Shown piece by piece: positions 23,162-34,766 of a stretch of DNA of 64,000 nucleotides; position 1 is the first letter of the stretch; each line of letters starts with the position of its first letter. Below the pieces are notes generated by a model. That model worked only from the letters and a program-made list of their open reading frames with translations. It had not been told where the DNA came from and searched no databases. The stretch spans positions 3,296,461 to 3,360,460 of the forward strand of contig CM058238.1 in the NCBI GenBank assembly GCA_030180135.1, read 5' to 3'. The position numbers and the translations under genes were made by a program. Origin of the DNA: Orychophragmus violaceus. Its lineage: Eukaryota > Streptophyta > Magnoliopsida > Brassicales > Brassicaceae.

Positions 23162-26100
23162 ATGCCCGTGAAGTTCCCTCTCGGTGTACGCTTCATCACT
23201 CATTCTCTTCCCTGTACTCATCTCGCTTCCATGAATTCTGGCGCACTTATCTATTCCTTCCGCTCCGTCCCTATCATCTCCAAGGCATTTCCTTTGAGGT
23301 TAACGTACCTTGGATTAGGGTCCCGGGTCAATTTCTATACCCGACCCGAATTCGGGAGGCGGAGTCGAGATGGAGGGAAAATTACTGCATCCAAGAGCTT
23401 GATTGAGGATGAGGCAGAGCTCAGTAATTGGGTGAGCGATTTGAGGACTAGCTCGTTACGTGGGAAGTTCACGAGCGATGAAGATAACTCGGGTCCAGAA
23501 AGGGTTCGTAGAAACGTTGACAGTGATAACAGTAGGGGTCCGAGGAGAGGAAGGGAAGGCCAATCTGATAGGTTCGGTGATTCTAGGAGGGAAAGGGAAG
23601 GCCAATCTGATAGGTTCGGTGACTCCAGGAGGGGAAGGGAAGGTCAATCTGATAGGTTCGGTGATTCCAGAAGGGGAAAGGATGGTGAGATTGATAGGTT
23701 TGGTGGTTCGAACAGGAGGAGAACTAGCGGTGACCCGGTTGAGTCGTTTAGGAACAAGCGGTTTGGTGATCGAGAAGGTGCAAGGAACGGTCGGATTCAA
23801 GGAAAGAGTAGTGAATCTTCTCTACGTGGAAGGAATGAGAGGAATGTAGATTCAGGGTTTAGGAGAGAGCGAGGCTTGGAAACCAACAAGGTTTTGGGGA
23901 AACAGACGAGAGGTTTAAGACAGGAAGAGGAAGAGGAAGATAGTAGTGACGAGGATGAGAAGAGGGTGGTAATGGGAGGCATTGATGATTTGCTTAGTGA
24001 AGATAGTAGTGATGATGACGATGAAGATAGTAGTGATGATGATGCTGGGCAAGCGTCGTCTGCTAAGGCTGTAGAAGCTGACAAGCCAAGGACTGAAAAT
24101 AGTAAAACTTCAGATTCTTACTTATCTAAGACAAGGTACATTATTTGCAATTTAGTTTCTTTTTCTCTGTGCTGTGTTTTGGTTTTATTTCTTCCCCTTG
24201 AATAGCCAGGAGTATGTTGGCACACAATATAGTTAGTACGTAGTAATGTAGCTTTGACACTGTCATAGCAACAATCGTTTTGTGAATTTAGTTTCTTTGT
24301 GGGTTATACAGTTATACTTTTACCTTTACCACTAGATTATCCTTGAGTGGGAGATGATTGCTTCTACTGTATGTCACTTACTTTGACCGTTTAGTGTTGT
24401 TTGATTGAGAATACTTTCTTGTTGTTTGATTGAGAATACTTTCTATGGTCAATGTTTTACAGGTTTGATCAGTTCCCACTGTCTCCCTTATCGCTAAGAG
24501 CCATCAAGGATGCGGGATTTGAGACAATGACTGTTGTGCAGGAGGCTACTCTTCCTATCATTCTCAAAGGTGGATTTTTCTCCCTTTCTCATGAGAGTTA
24601 TTTGCAAGGCAGAAAAACCCTGATTTAGAAATGTAGTGATGATTTCAATTTGACGGCATCCCACAAGCTTTTACAGATCACTTAGTAGTAACGAATAGGT
24701 ATTCAAAGAAAACTCAGAGACTTGTGTATCATTCTTCATGATTCCTCAAATTCATCATGACTTCCATTTTGTAGGTTGATTGATTGTTTTAAATTCCTCT
24801 TATATTTACTCTTTAACTCCTTGATTTCTTCTGTGTTCTGTTTTTTCAGGTAAAGATGTCTTAGCCAAGGCCAAAACAGGCACTGGGAAAACCGTTGCAT
24901 TTTTGGTGAGACATTCTACCCTCTGGGTTCATGGATATAAGTTGGTCAGTTAGGAATTGATCAGCCTTCAGTTGGGATTTGTTCTTATCGTTTCTGTTTA
25001 TATATCAAGCTTCCATCAATTGAAGCTGTTATAAAATCTCCACCTGCAAGCCGGGATAATAGGCAACCCCCAATTGTTGTGCTTGTGGTCTGTCCTACTC
25101 GGGAACTTGCCAGTCAAGCGGCTGCAGAAGCAAATACCTTGCTGAAGTATCACCCATCTATCGGTGTTCAAGTAGTGATTGGAGGCACAAGGCTTCCTAC
25201 AGAGCAAAGGCGTATGCAAACAAATCCTTGCCAGGTAATAAGCGTTTTCTTTTGCCACTCCGTGTGTATTTGTAAAGTTCATTCTGAGCAAGTTTTGCAC
25301 TTCCTATAAGCTGAGCTTCTAAGATGGCTGAAGATACAGTTAGCAGCTGTGTCTCCATATATTGTCTGATAATTACATATTTGAACACACTCAGATTCTT
25401 GTGGCTACACCTGGAAGGCTCAAAGACCATATCGAGAACACTTCTGGATTTGCCACAAGGTTGATGGGTGTGAAAGTCCTTGTGCTTGATGAAGCTGATC
25501 ATCTCTTGGACATGGGTTTCCGAAGGGATATCGAGAGGATAATCGCTGCTGTTCCTAAGCAGAGACAAACGTTTTTATTTTCTGCTACGGTACCTGAAGA
25601 GGTAAGTATCAGTTTCTTGCACAAAAGGCTCTCATGTTTTGGTTGGAATCTTGAATTGTGTTTTTTCTGGTGTCAAGGTCCGCCAAATATGCCATATTGC
25701 TCTGAAACGGGATCATGAATTCATCAATTGTGTTCAAGAAGGATCTGGGGAGACGCATCAAAAGGTAAAAGATTGCTCTTTAAGTTCATTTGGATGAATG
25801 GCCCGCCATATGATTTGGATGTTATAGGTTTCTCATGTCAGTTTTATCTCCCAGGTCAAACAAATGTACATGATTGCATCACTGGATAGACATTTCTCGC
25901 TTCTATATGTGCTTCTTAAAGAACACATGGCAGATAATGTAGACTATAAGGTAAAAAAACTTGTTCCCCAAGTACCGTTGTGAATCACATATGTATCTCT
26001 GAACTGACACGATATCCTTCGTGTTGCAGGTCATTATTTTCTGCACAACTGCTATGGTTACAAGATTGGTTGCTGATCTGCTTGGTCAGCTAAGCCTGAA

Positions 26101-26877
26101 CGTCAGAGAGATCCATTCTAGAAAACCACAGGGTTACAGAACCAGAGTTTCTGACGAATTCCGCAAGTCCAAGAGTATTATCCTTGTAACATCAGATGTA
26201 TCTGCTCGTGGTGTCGATTACCCGGATGTGTCACTCGTCGTACAGGTAAAACCATGTAGTAGTTTTCCATCATGGAACTGCAAAACTGAATCTTCTTACT
26301 GAAGTTGTTGTTGTGTATATGTTTGGTTTTGCAGATGGGGTTGCCATCAGACAGGGAACAATACATACATAGGCTTGGTAGAACCGGACGGAAAGGTAAG
26401 GAGGGAGAAGGTGTACTATTACTTGCACCATGGGAAGAGTACTTTCTATCTTCTGTTAAAGACTTACCCATCAACAAGTCTACGTTACCCCCAATCGACC
26501 CTGAGGCTGTAAAAAAGGTAAAGCTTGGACCTAGAATATATATGCAAATGCCAATGTTATAACTTAGAATCGTCTCACAACACAAACCTTTTTGAAGTAT
26601 ATAAAAAGATGGGGTGTGAGAAACTTGTTATTGGATATGATGAATTCAGGTGCAGAGGGGTCTTAGCCAAGTGGAAATGAAGAACAAGGAGGCGGCGTAT
26701 CAGGCGTGGTTGGGTTACTACAAATCCCAGAAGATGATTGCAAGAGACACCACTAGATTGGTGGAGTTAGCCAATGAGTTTAGCCGCAGCATGGGACTTG
26801 ACATCCCACCAGCTATCCCAAAAAATGTTCTTGGCAAGATGGGTCTCAAAAACGTTCCTGGTCTTAGAACCAAGTAG
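23162..26877 (+). CDS. RH26: DEAD-box RNA helicase, RH26 type, long N-terminus
   Basis: Ten exons (first 23162-24135, last 26650-26877) give about 792 residues. The N-terminal 325 residues look like an organelle transit peptide followed by an Arg/Asp/Ser-rich region with four 14-residue repeats (REGQSDRFGDSRRG) and acidic tracts. The core starts at FDQFPLSPLSL. Motifs: Q motif region, I AKTGTGKT, Ia PTRELA, Ib TPGRL, II DEAD (VLVLDEADHLLDMGF), III SAT, IV IIFCTTA, V VTSDVSARGVDYPDV, VI HRLGRTGRKG. All catalytic motifs are intact. Family members unwind RNA with ATP; the RH26 relative is linked to a pigment-defective phenotype in Arabidopsis. It lies directly upstream of a shorter tandem paralogue with the same exon pattern. 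Confidence 0.93.
23548..23715 (+). repeat. 42-bp coding tandem repeat in the RH26-type gene
   Basis: Four head-to-tail 42-bp units encode REGQSDRFGDSRRE, REGQSDRFGDSRRG, REGQSDRFGDSRRG and the diverged KDGEIDRFGGSNRR. The unit is a multiple of three, so copy number can change without breaking the frame. Confidence 0.85.
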
Positions 26878-27787
26878 AATTTTTCTCATCTAATGTTTTG
26901 CTTGTCTTAAAACTTTATGCTTTGCAAGTGTAATCTCTTGTCATTCTTGCAACACTTTAGAGTTTCTAATTATAAATCCTATAAAACTTACCTTCTTATG
27001 CTCTTTTATTTGTAATCACTAGTTAACAAATTTATATTTTTCGGTTTCAAAGTAAATGTAGTAATTGTTTTTTCGTTTCAAAATAATTGTCGTTTTAAAA
27101 TTTTAATGCAATTTTTTTTATATAAATTACATATTTAAATTTTAGTATCAAACAATAAAATAAAAATACCAAAAATAAGTTAATTGTTAAGAGTATAACA
27201 ATTTTTTTAATATATTTCTAATTTGTGTGGAAAATGTCAAAATGATATTTATTTTAAAACGAATGAAATATTAACAAATGTATTAAAAGTGAAAAACAGA
27301 AAGAAAAGAAGATTGGACTATGCCGGCGAATTTTTTTTTTTTCTTCTTCGGTTGGGCCGCGTGTTGGGCTTCATTTCCTCTGTTTTGGTCTGAACTTGTA
27401 ATATCTGTGTTGTATTCTGCCCTTAATGGGCTAATGAAAAGCCTCAGTTGACTAAAAAAAAAAAAAAAAAAAAAAAAACAAACTAATATGGTTGACAAAA
27501 AAACAAAAAAAAACAAACCAATATGGCCATTTAAAAAAAAAAACATTTCAAAGCAATGAGAGCAAACAACATGCCGTTTTAATTTGTTGACATTATGGGC
27601 CTGCTCTCTTCTGTAATCCGTTACCATTGAAAAGCCTTATTTCAGTTATTTGTGTTTCTTTACAAAACCTCATAAACCCTAATTACCCGACGGCGGGAAC
27701 TTGGTAGTTACAGCCGTACAGGTTAAGGTAAGCGCTTGAAGTCCCCTCTCGTTTCATCACTCTCTTCCATCTGCTCCTCTCGTTTCC
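26878..27787. other. intergenic between helicases, with long poly(A) tract
   Basis: AT-rich DNA. At 27300-27540 a GC-richer strip (GGGCCGCGTGTTGGGCTTCA) is followed by roughly 24 consecutive A (about 27455-27478) and then further A-rich runs with repeated CAAACTAATATGG/CAAACCAATATGG words. The poly(A) end on the plus strand suggests a retroposed sequence, but no target duplication was confirmed. The last 100 bases are the leader of the next helicase. Confidence 0.4.
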
Positions 27788-30701
27788 ATGAATTCCGATG
27801 GACCCAAATCCGGTCGGAAGAGACGAGAGATTCGCGCGAAAAATTTGAAGAAGTTGGCGAGTGGTGAAGATGAGTCGGGAAACAAAAGGGCTCCAAAGAG
27901 GTGTAGGGAAGGCAAATCAGGTAATGATGATGAGCCTCTTACTAAGAAAGCGGCTTCCACTAAGGCTGTAGAGCCAAGGATTGAACATGTCAAGACAACA
28001 GATTCTTACTTGTCTAAGACAAGGTACATTGTTTTGCTTTCTTTCTTTCTTCTCGCTGTCTTTGTATCAATTTGTTTCAGAGCTTTTCTAATACTTTTTG
28101 TGGCTAAATGTTATACAGATTTGACCAGTTCCCACTGTCTCCCTTATCGCTTAAAGCAATCGAGGATGCCGGATTTAAGACAATGACTGTTGTGCAAGAG
28201 GCTACTCTTCCTATCATTCTCAAAGGTGAACACTTTTTGTGTTTCTTTCCATCTCCTTGGAGTTGCTTATAAGGCAGAAAGATAAGACACCATGACTGAG
28301 AAATGCAGGGACGATTTCTAATTGACATCGAAATAAAAATTCAGAAACTTGTGCATCTTTCTTCCGGATTCGTCATATTGAAGCTTGGTTTATCTAATGT
28401 TTCTTCTCTAACTTATTGGTTTTCCAGGTAAAGATGTGCTAGCAAAGGCCAAAACAGGCACTGGAAAAACCGTTGCATTTTTGGTGAGGCATTTTTATGG
28501 ATATAAGTTGGTCAGTTAAGAATTTGAGTGGGCCTTACAATTCAGATTTGTTCTTAATGTTTCTGTTTATGTTTCAAGCTTCCATCAATTGAAGCTGTTA
28601 TCAAATCTCCACCTGCAAGCCGGGATAATAGGCAACCCCCAATTATTGTTCTTGTGGTATGTCCCACTCGGGAACTTGCTTGTCAAGCTGCTGCAGAAGC
28701 GAAGACCTTGCTCAAGTATCACTCATCTGTTGGTGTTGAAGTTGTGATTGGAGGCACAAAGCTTCCTGCAGAGCAAAGGCGTATGCAAAAACATCCTTGC
28801 CAGGTATGAGATAGTTTTTGCATCCATGTGGGTAATAATGCTCACTTAATTCTGAGCTAATCTTGCACTTACTTTAGGCTTGGTTTCTAAGATGGAAAAT
28901 GCCACCAATGGAGTTGCATATATTTCTTTTCAAATCGATTTGGTTGTTCTTTTCTTGAACATTATGGGCCTATGGTTTTCTGATAGATTACGATTGATTA
29001 TGCCAGAAAGAATGTATTTCCTGTCCATGTTAGGATTGTTTGCCTTTGCCAACATTCAAATTGGCTCATGTTAGAGTGAGCTGTCTGTCCATATATTGTT
29101 TAATAATCACATATTTGAACACACTCAGATTCTTGTGGCTACACCTGGAAGGCTCATCGACCATATTGACAACACTTCTGGATTTGCAACAAGGTTGAAA
29201 GGTGTGAAAGTTCTTGTGCTTGATGAAGCTGATCATCTCTTGGACATGGGTTTCCGAAGGGATATTGAGAGGATAATTGCCGCTGTTCCTAAGCAGAGAC
29301 AAACATTTTTGTTTTCTGCCACGGTACCTGAAGAGGTAAGCGTCAGTTTCATGCACAAAAAGCTCTCACTTTTGGGTTGAATCTTGAATTATGTTGTTTT
29401 GGTTTCAAGGTCCGCCAAATCTGCCATGTTGCTTTGAAACAAGATCATGAGTTTGTCAATTGTGTTCAAGAGGGTAGTGGGGAGACGCATCAAAAGGTAA
29501 AAGTTTGCTCTTTTGGCTCATTTGAATGAATGGCCTGCCATATGATCGGATGTTGTTTCTTATGTTTGTTTTATCTCCCAGGTCACACAAATGTACATGA
29601 TTGCATCATTGGATAGACATTTCTCGCTTCTATATAAGCTCCTTGAAGAACACATTGCAGATAATAAGGACTATAAGGTAAAGAAACTTGTTCCTCAAGT
29701 GCAATAGTGAGTCACCAATATATTTCTGAACTAACACAACTCCTTGTTGTTGTAGGTAATTATTTTCTGTACAACTGCTATGGTTACAAGATTGGTGGCT
29801 GATTTGCTGGGTCAGCTAAGCCTGAACGTCAGAGAGATCCATTCTAGGAAACCGCAGAGTTACAGAACCAGAGTTTCTGATGAGTTTCGCAAGTCCAAGG
29901 GTATTATCCTTGTAACATCTGATGTATCTGCTCGTGGTGTAGATTACCCTGATGTGTCACTAGTCGTACAGGTAAATCATACCGTAGTTTTCCCATATCA
30001 TGGAACTGACCACAACTACTAAGTTAAGTGTTTTCACTGAAGTTGTTGTTGTGTATATGTTGGATATGCAGATGGGATTGCCATCAGACAGGGAACAATA
30101 CATACATAGACTTGGCAGAACCGGGCGGAAAGGTAAGGAAGGGGAAGGTGTACTATTGTTGGCACCTTGGGAAGAGTACTTTCTGTCATCTGTTAAAGAC
30201 TTGCCCATCACCAAGTCTTCTTTGCCGCCGATAGACCATGAGGCTGTGAAGAAGGTAAGCCTTATTTACTAACAACAACTGAAGTGTTATAAATTGTATA
30301 TGAATCTGTATGCGAGTACCATTGTTTAGGATAGATCTTCACATCTCATAACACATACCTCTTTGTAGTCAAGAGTATGTGACTCTCTAGTGGGTGCTGA
30401 TGGGTATGCGAAACTTGTTGGATTCAGGTACAGAAAGGCGCTTAGCCAAGTGGAAATGACGAACAAGGAGGCGGCGTATCAGGCGTGGTTGGGTTACTAC
30501 AAATCTCAGAAGAAGATTGCAAGAGACACGACCAAACTAGTGGAGTTAGCTAATGAGTTTAGCAGAAGTATGGGACTCAGTATCCCTCCAGCTATCCCTA
30601 TAAATGTTATTGGCAAGATGGGTCTCAAAAACGTTCCTGGTCTTAGAGTCGCTCCCGGTTTTGAAAAGAAAAACGCAAAGAGAAATTATCGTTCTAGATA
30701 G
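27788..30701 (+). CDS. RH25: DEAD-box RNA helicase, RH25/STRS2 type, with suspect last exon
   Basis: Ten exons mirror the upstream paralogue, with nine internal junctions at equivalent codons. The N-terminus is only about 79 residues, Lys/Arg-rich (SGRKRREIRAKNLKKLASGE), with no long transit region or repeats. The core motifs are all present: AKTGTGKT, PTRELA, DEADHLLDMGF, SAT, TSDVSARGVDYPDV, HRLGRTGRKG. The C-terminus ends KKNAKRNYRSR. Arabidopsis RH25 (STRS2) is a nuclear or nucleolar helicase that dampens stress responses. Anomaly: with the usual acceptor (CAG at 30425-30427) the last exon reads GTACAGAAAGGC and hits TAG. One extra A relative to the expected frame is present. An AG ten bases further on (exon from 30438) would restore the frame and give about 558 residues. 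Confidence 0.88.
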
Positions 30702-31373
30702 AAGTTGTCATTGAAATACTTGAACTGCATTCCTTGGCTCATCATATCAGAAACTTTCTTGGTCTTAGAACCAAATAGATTTTTGACTCTCTTATTGTTT
30801 TTCTTTTGTTTTAAAACTTTGGAGTGTGATAACTTGTTACTCTTGCAACATTTATAAAACTGTTTATGGTCCTTTTTGAAAATGCAATTATATTTCTCGT
30901 GCTCAAGTAAAGGATACTATGCCATCGAACATGATTCCTTGATCATATCAAAAATCTTCAAACAAAAAGATATAAATGATAGATTGGTAAATTTGTATAT
31001 AAGCTTTAGCCTAACGATCCAATTCTTCTGTAACAATGTTTAGGAATATAGCCACTTAACAAAAATCAGACACAGATGCAATGAAGCATATTGAGGTATA
31101 GTAATGAAAATTTCTAATTTCCCCGGCAAAGAGTATGTGATGTCAAAGAAGGTGATGATGAATGGTAACAGGAAAAACAAAAAACCAACACCATCTTTCT
31201 TCTCAAGCTTTAGCTTTACCATAAGGCTATCCCTTTTTGTTGTAACTTGTAAAGCTCCTACCAATCCTATAGGAACCAGAAAGAAAAACAAGAGAAGGCA
31301 AACCGGAATTGGTAAGTTTCGGTTATGGCTGCAACTGCAAGCTTTTCTTATTCAGAATCGAATCCTGCTATGT
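30702..31373. other. convergent 3' regions
   Basis: Holds the 3' UTR of the RH25-type gene (left) and of the minus-strand DDT gene (right). Short open frames on both strands lack any family resemblance. No other gene is seen. Confidence 0.5.
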
Positions 31374-34300
31374 TTAGTCCTCTTTCCACTTGTTAACATA
31401 TCTCACGAAGGCACTAGCTGGATTTTCATGAAGTGGAGCTCTTACACGGGTAGATCTCCTAACCACTGCTTCTTCCATTTCTATGTTGTGAGCAATGTCC
31501 TTAGTCCTCTTTATTAGTGTAGAGCTGCAAATCACAAGTCATTATTTAAAGCCGTGACACAGAAACAATGGGACTTCGGTATATGGTTGGTGTTACTCTT
31601 CTCACATGTGCATCAAAGTGAGCATTGAACAAGTGACAAGATTAATAATGCAACATAGAAGTGGGTAAGCTCTGAACTGACCATATTCTGTCATAGAATT
31701 TCTCTAGCTGCATATGTAATGACAGTTCCCTCTCTCCTTTACGGTTTAGTGATCCCATCAATGCATCGAGCTGGATTTGAAGAAACAGAACACAAATTTG
31801 AACAAGATGTACCCAATCAAATGATCAAACAAAGAATTGAACCATGTGGCTTGATGATACCTCTTCCTTGGAGGTATAATAGCCCCATTCTTTGCAATCT
31901 TTATCCTCAACAAATATCCTCCCATTGTTTAGGAACCACCAGTACCTGTTGTAGTTGCGATCTTTACCCAACGGGTCAGCACGTATGACTATTTTCTCCA
32001 CCTCTCTTTCATAATATTGCCTCTGCATATAAATAAAAATGTTCAGACTTGATTGGCCAAAGCACACACGTGCATATGCAAACAATCGCTTATCAAACAT
32101 AATTATAAAGGGAAGGACTCAACCCTCTGTTCGGGGCCCCTCCATGTTCCTTTCTCATCTTCACTTGATGATTTTTGCCCCGAAAATCTGTTCTCCTCCT
32201 CCTCCTCCTCTTCTTCTTCTTCTTCTTCATCCGCCTCCTCTTCGTCATCCTCCACCTTCTCCTTTGATGTGCTTTTTGTATCCGTCATCTGCCTTTTGTG
32301 TTTTCTCAGATAGACATTCCCCATAAGCCTATCACAACCAAAAGAAAAATGATGAGGTCCAAAGTGATCTGAAGACAAAACGTTCTGCTTATGCGTAAGT
32401 AGGATAAGCCAAACCTTTTCTCTGGTTTTTCAGTTTTTTTCGAAGAAACAGACCCATTCTCCATCTTAATTTCCCCTGCAGTGCTCTCTTTCTTTTTGCT
32501 GTCTTCACTGCTTTCTAGTACTTGTGGGCTACTTTTCTTTTTATCTAACCTGCCATTGGCCGAAACTACATCAGCTTCCTCGCCAGTTTTGGAGCGTTCT
32601 TTCTCCTTTCTTTTCTGTCGGGCTTCCGCCAATGCTTCTTCTCTTCTAGCAGCTCCAAGGGCATGCCGTTGTTCAATAAGCTCTTCTATTACCCGCTTGA
32701 ACAAAATTGTTTCACCTACCTGGTCCACTAATTCCCTTAGGATTTTCAATTTTACATTGGGGTCCAATAGACCATAATGTCCCCTTTTGATCGTTCCAAT
32801 GTCAATGCACAAATCAGGGGTGTCATCCGATTCCAAGAAGTCACATAAATACTCTGTCCATGTGATCAATGTTATCTGAAATAAGATGCAATGAAGCAAC
32901 AAGCAGGCCATCAACCACAAAAGAAAACTGAAAAACAATCACTAAGGCTGACGACTTCATGTTGAATGAGAATAGCATATTACTGTGCGGCCTATTTTGT
33001 TAATCAAAGATGATTTCCGAGAGATGAAGATCTGACCTTTGACTTGCGACTCCTTTTCTTTAAAGCTTTGAAATTGTCACCGCCTTCTTTGATGAGGAAC
33101 CGGAAGAGACAGGCATGCACTTCCATGATAAGAACCAAATTACTCTCCTTGTGGCAAACAGCATTTTCAAAGTCCTCAAGAGAAAATCGCCATAGATGCA
33201 GCTGCCTACCAAATGAAGAACAAAAGTCCCAGACCGTAAGAAGATCCTTAACACAATCCATTGAAACACTAAAATCTCGTGAGGGAGAAGGACGCTGAGT
33301 GATATGAGCATCATCAGAATCAGGTGGCAACAGTAAATCTTCAATTGGATAATTGATAGGCTCGTCCTCGGAGTCATTAGCCTCTGAAAAGAAAATAAGC
33401 AACAACGACAAATCAGTAAAATCAAACAGGAAAGACAGCATCTCTTTGTTTCCACAACGATCATCAGTTGGATGTCATATCCGCAAGTCAACAGTTAGAA
33501 ATGAACTGCATAGCATCAATGCAAAGCTACCTCTATCTGTCTCCTCTGCAACATGATCTTCCGCTCTCTTTCTTTTTCCTCTTTCCCTTTCGGTTTTATC
33601 TTCCTACAGTTAAGCAGATGAGAGATAACCGATTAGCACATAGACCAATTATTAGGCAACGCTGCAAATTATTGTATGGTGGTGTACTTTACATCTACCT
33701 GTTTCCTTTGCTGAACCAGTTCTCCATTCTGAAAGACATATTTGTTCTGAAGTTCCTTGGGAATCTTTCTAGTGATTGCATGCGCTTTAGCCAGATATTC
33801 ATTCACCACCCAAGGTATACTGTGGCATGTGGACTCCCGAATGAAAGACTTCAGAAAATTTCTACTAAATGGAAATTTCTTCCATGAAAGATCCTTCCCA
33901 GACAGCACTGCTTTCTCCTTTATTTCCTTATCTTTGTCAAGGAGGCCTACCTCATACTGAGGTTCACTATCCCCATCTGTTACTATATTCAAGATTCTGC
34001 ACGGATGCAATTCGCCATCCCTGTTTCCATACAACTCTGCACCCGCGAAAAAGCAATTTTGCAACTCGGTGGCTATTGTGTCAGCAAGATCTTTCAATGA
34101 GAGTGTACCTTTACAAAATGGAAGAAAAAGAATAAATAACGGTGCTTATAAAGGAGAGAATTCAGGAAGATGCGGACAACTTATGCTGCTACCCTTGAAA
34201 TACACATTGTAATTTCTATATTAAAACGAAACAAGACTCTGACACAATTGAATCGGAAGAATGAACCATAATCGATCAAGGGGTTAAGAACATACTGAAC

Positions 34301-34766
34301 TGGATGATACGTAAAGCAGTTGCAACTAGCTCTCTAGGCATAGTTTGAACCTTCTTGCTTGCCAGTTTTTCTGACTCTAAGGCCTCCTCGTAGGTCAAGC
34401 CAGTTTTACCAGTAGATTTACATGTCCAAACTCGCTTGCGATACAGATTTATCCTCTTCAAGTACAATCTATTTTATGTCAAGCAAACAAATGGTCCTGA
34501 CGCATCACGTGCATTGATAAACATGAACAACCAAGCCTTTGAAAGATATATGGATGAAGGTTGTTCCAAAGTGAAAATATTTGTAAACATAAGTTAAAAA
34601 GTCTTCTCTATTTCCACATCATAAACCCAAAAGCTATAGAAGAAGAAGGATACTGATAATCTCGGAAGATCTCCTTTGTGAGACGAACTTGATAAACAAG
34701 TTCTTGTGGCTGCAAGTCCTTTGGAGGCTCCAGTAGTTTATGTGGCTTCTTTTTCAGTAGAGGCAT
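31374..34766 (-). CDS. WAC-DDT-WHIM chromatin-remodelling subunit
   Basis: Ten exons (34766-34654, 34468-34296, 34108-33699, 33603-33531, 33383-33037, 32875-32415, 32328-32124, 32022-31861, 31770-31682, 31524-31374) sum to 727 residues. The N-terminal WAC domain (VRLTKEIFRDYQ, VWTCKSTGKTGLTYEEALES) is that of ACF1/WSTF proteins. A DDT domain follows (LLTVWDFCSSFGRQLHLWRF) and then WHIM motifs (GHYGLLDPNVKLKILRELVD and RADPLGKDRNYNRYWWF). Proteins of this build partner ISWI-type ATPases and space nucleosomes in the nucleus. A Glu run (12 or more) encoded by a CTC/CTT repeat lies between the WHIM parts. Matches the Arabidopsis At5g08630 position and domain set. Confidence 0.92.

Noticed and set aside
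32190..32330. Ser-rich plus-strand ORF opposite the DDT gene
   Set aside because: It is the reverse of the Glu-coding repeat in the DDT gene, a shadow of a real exon.
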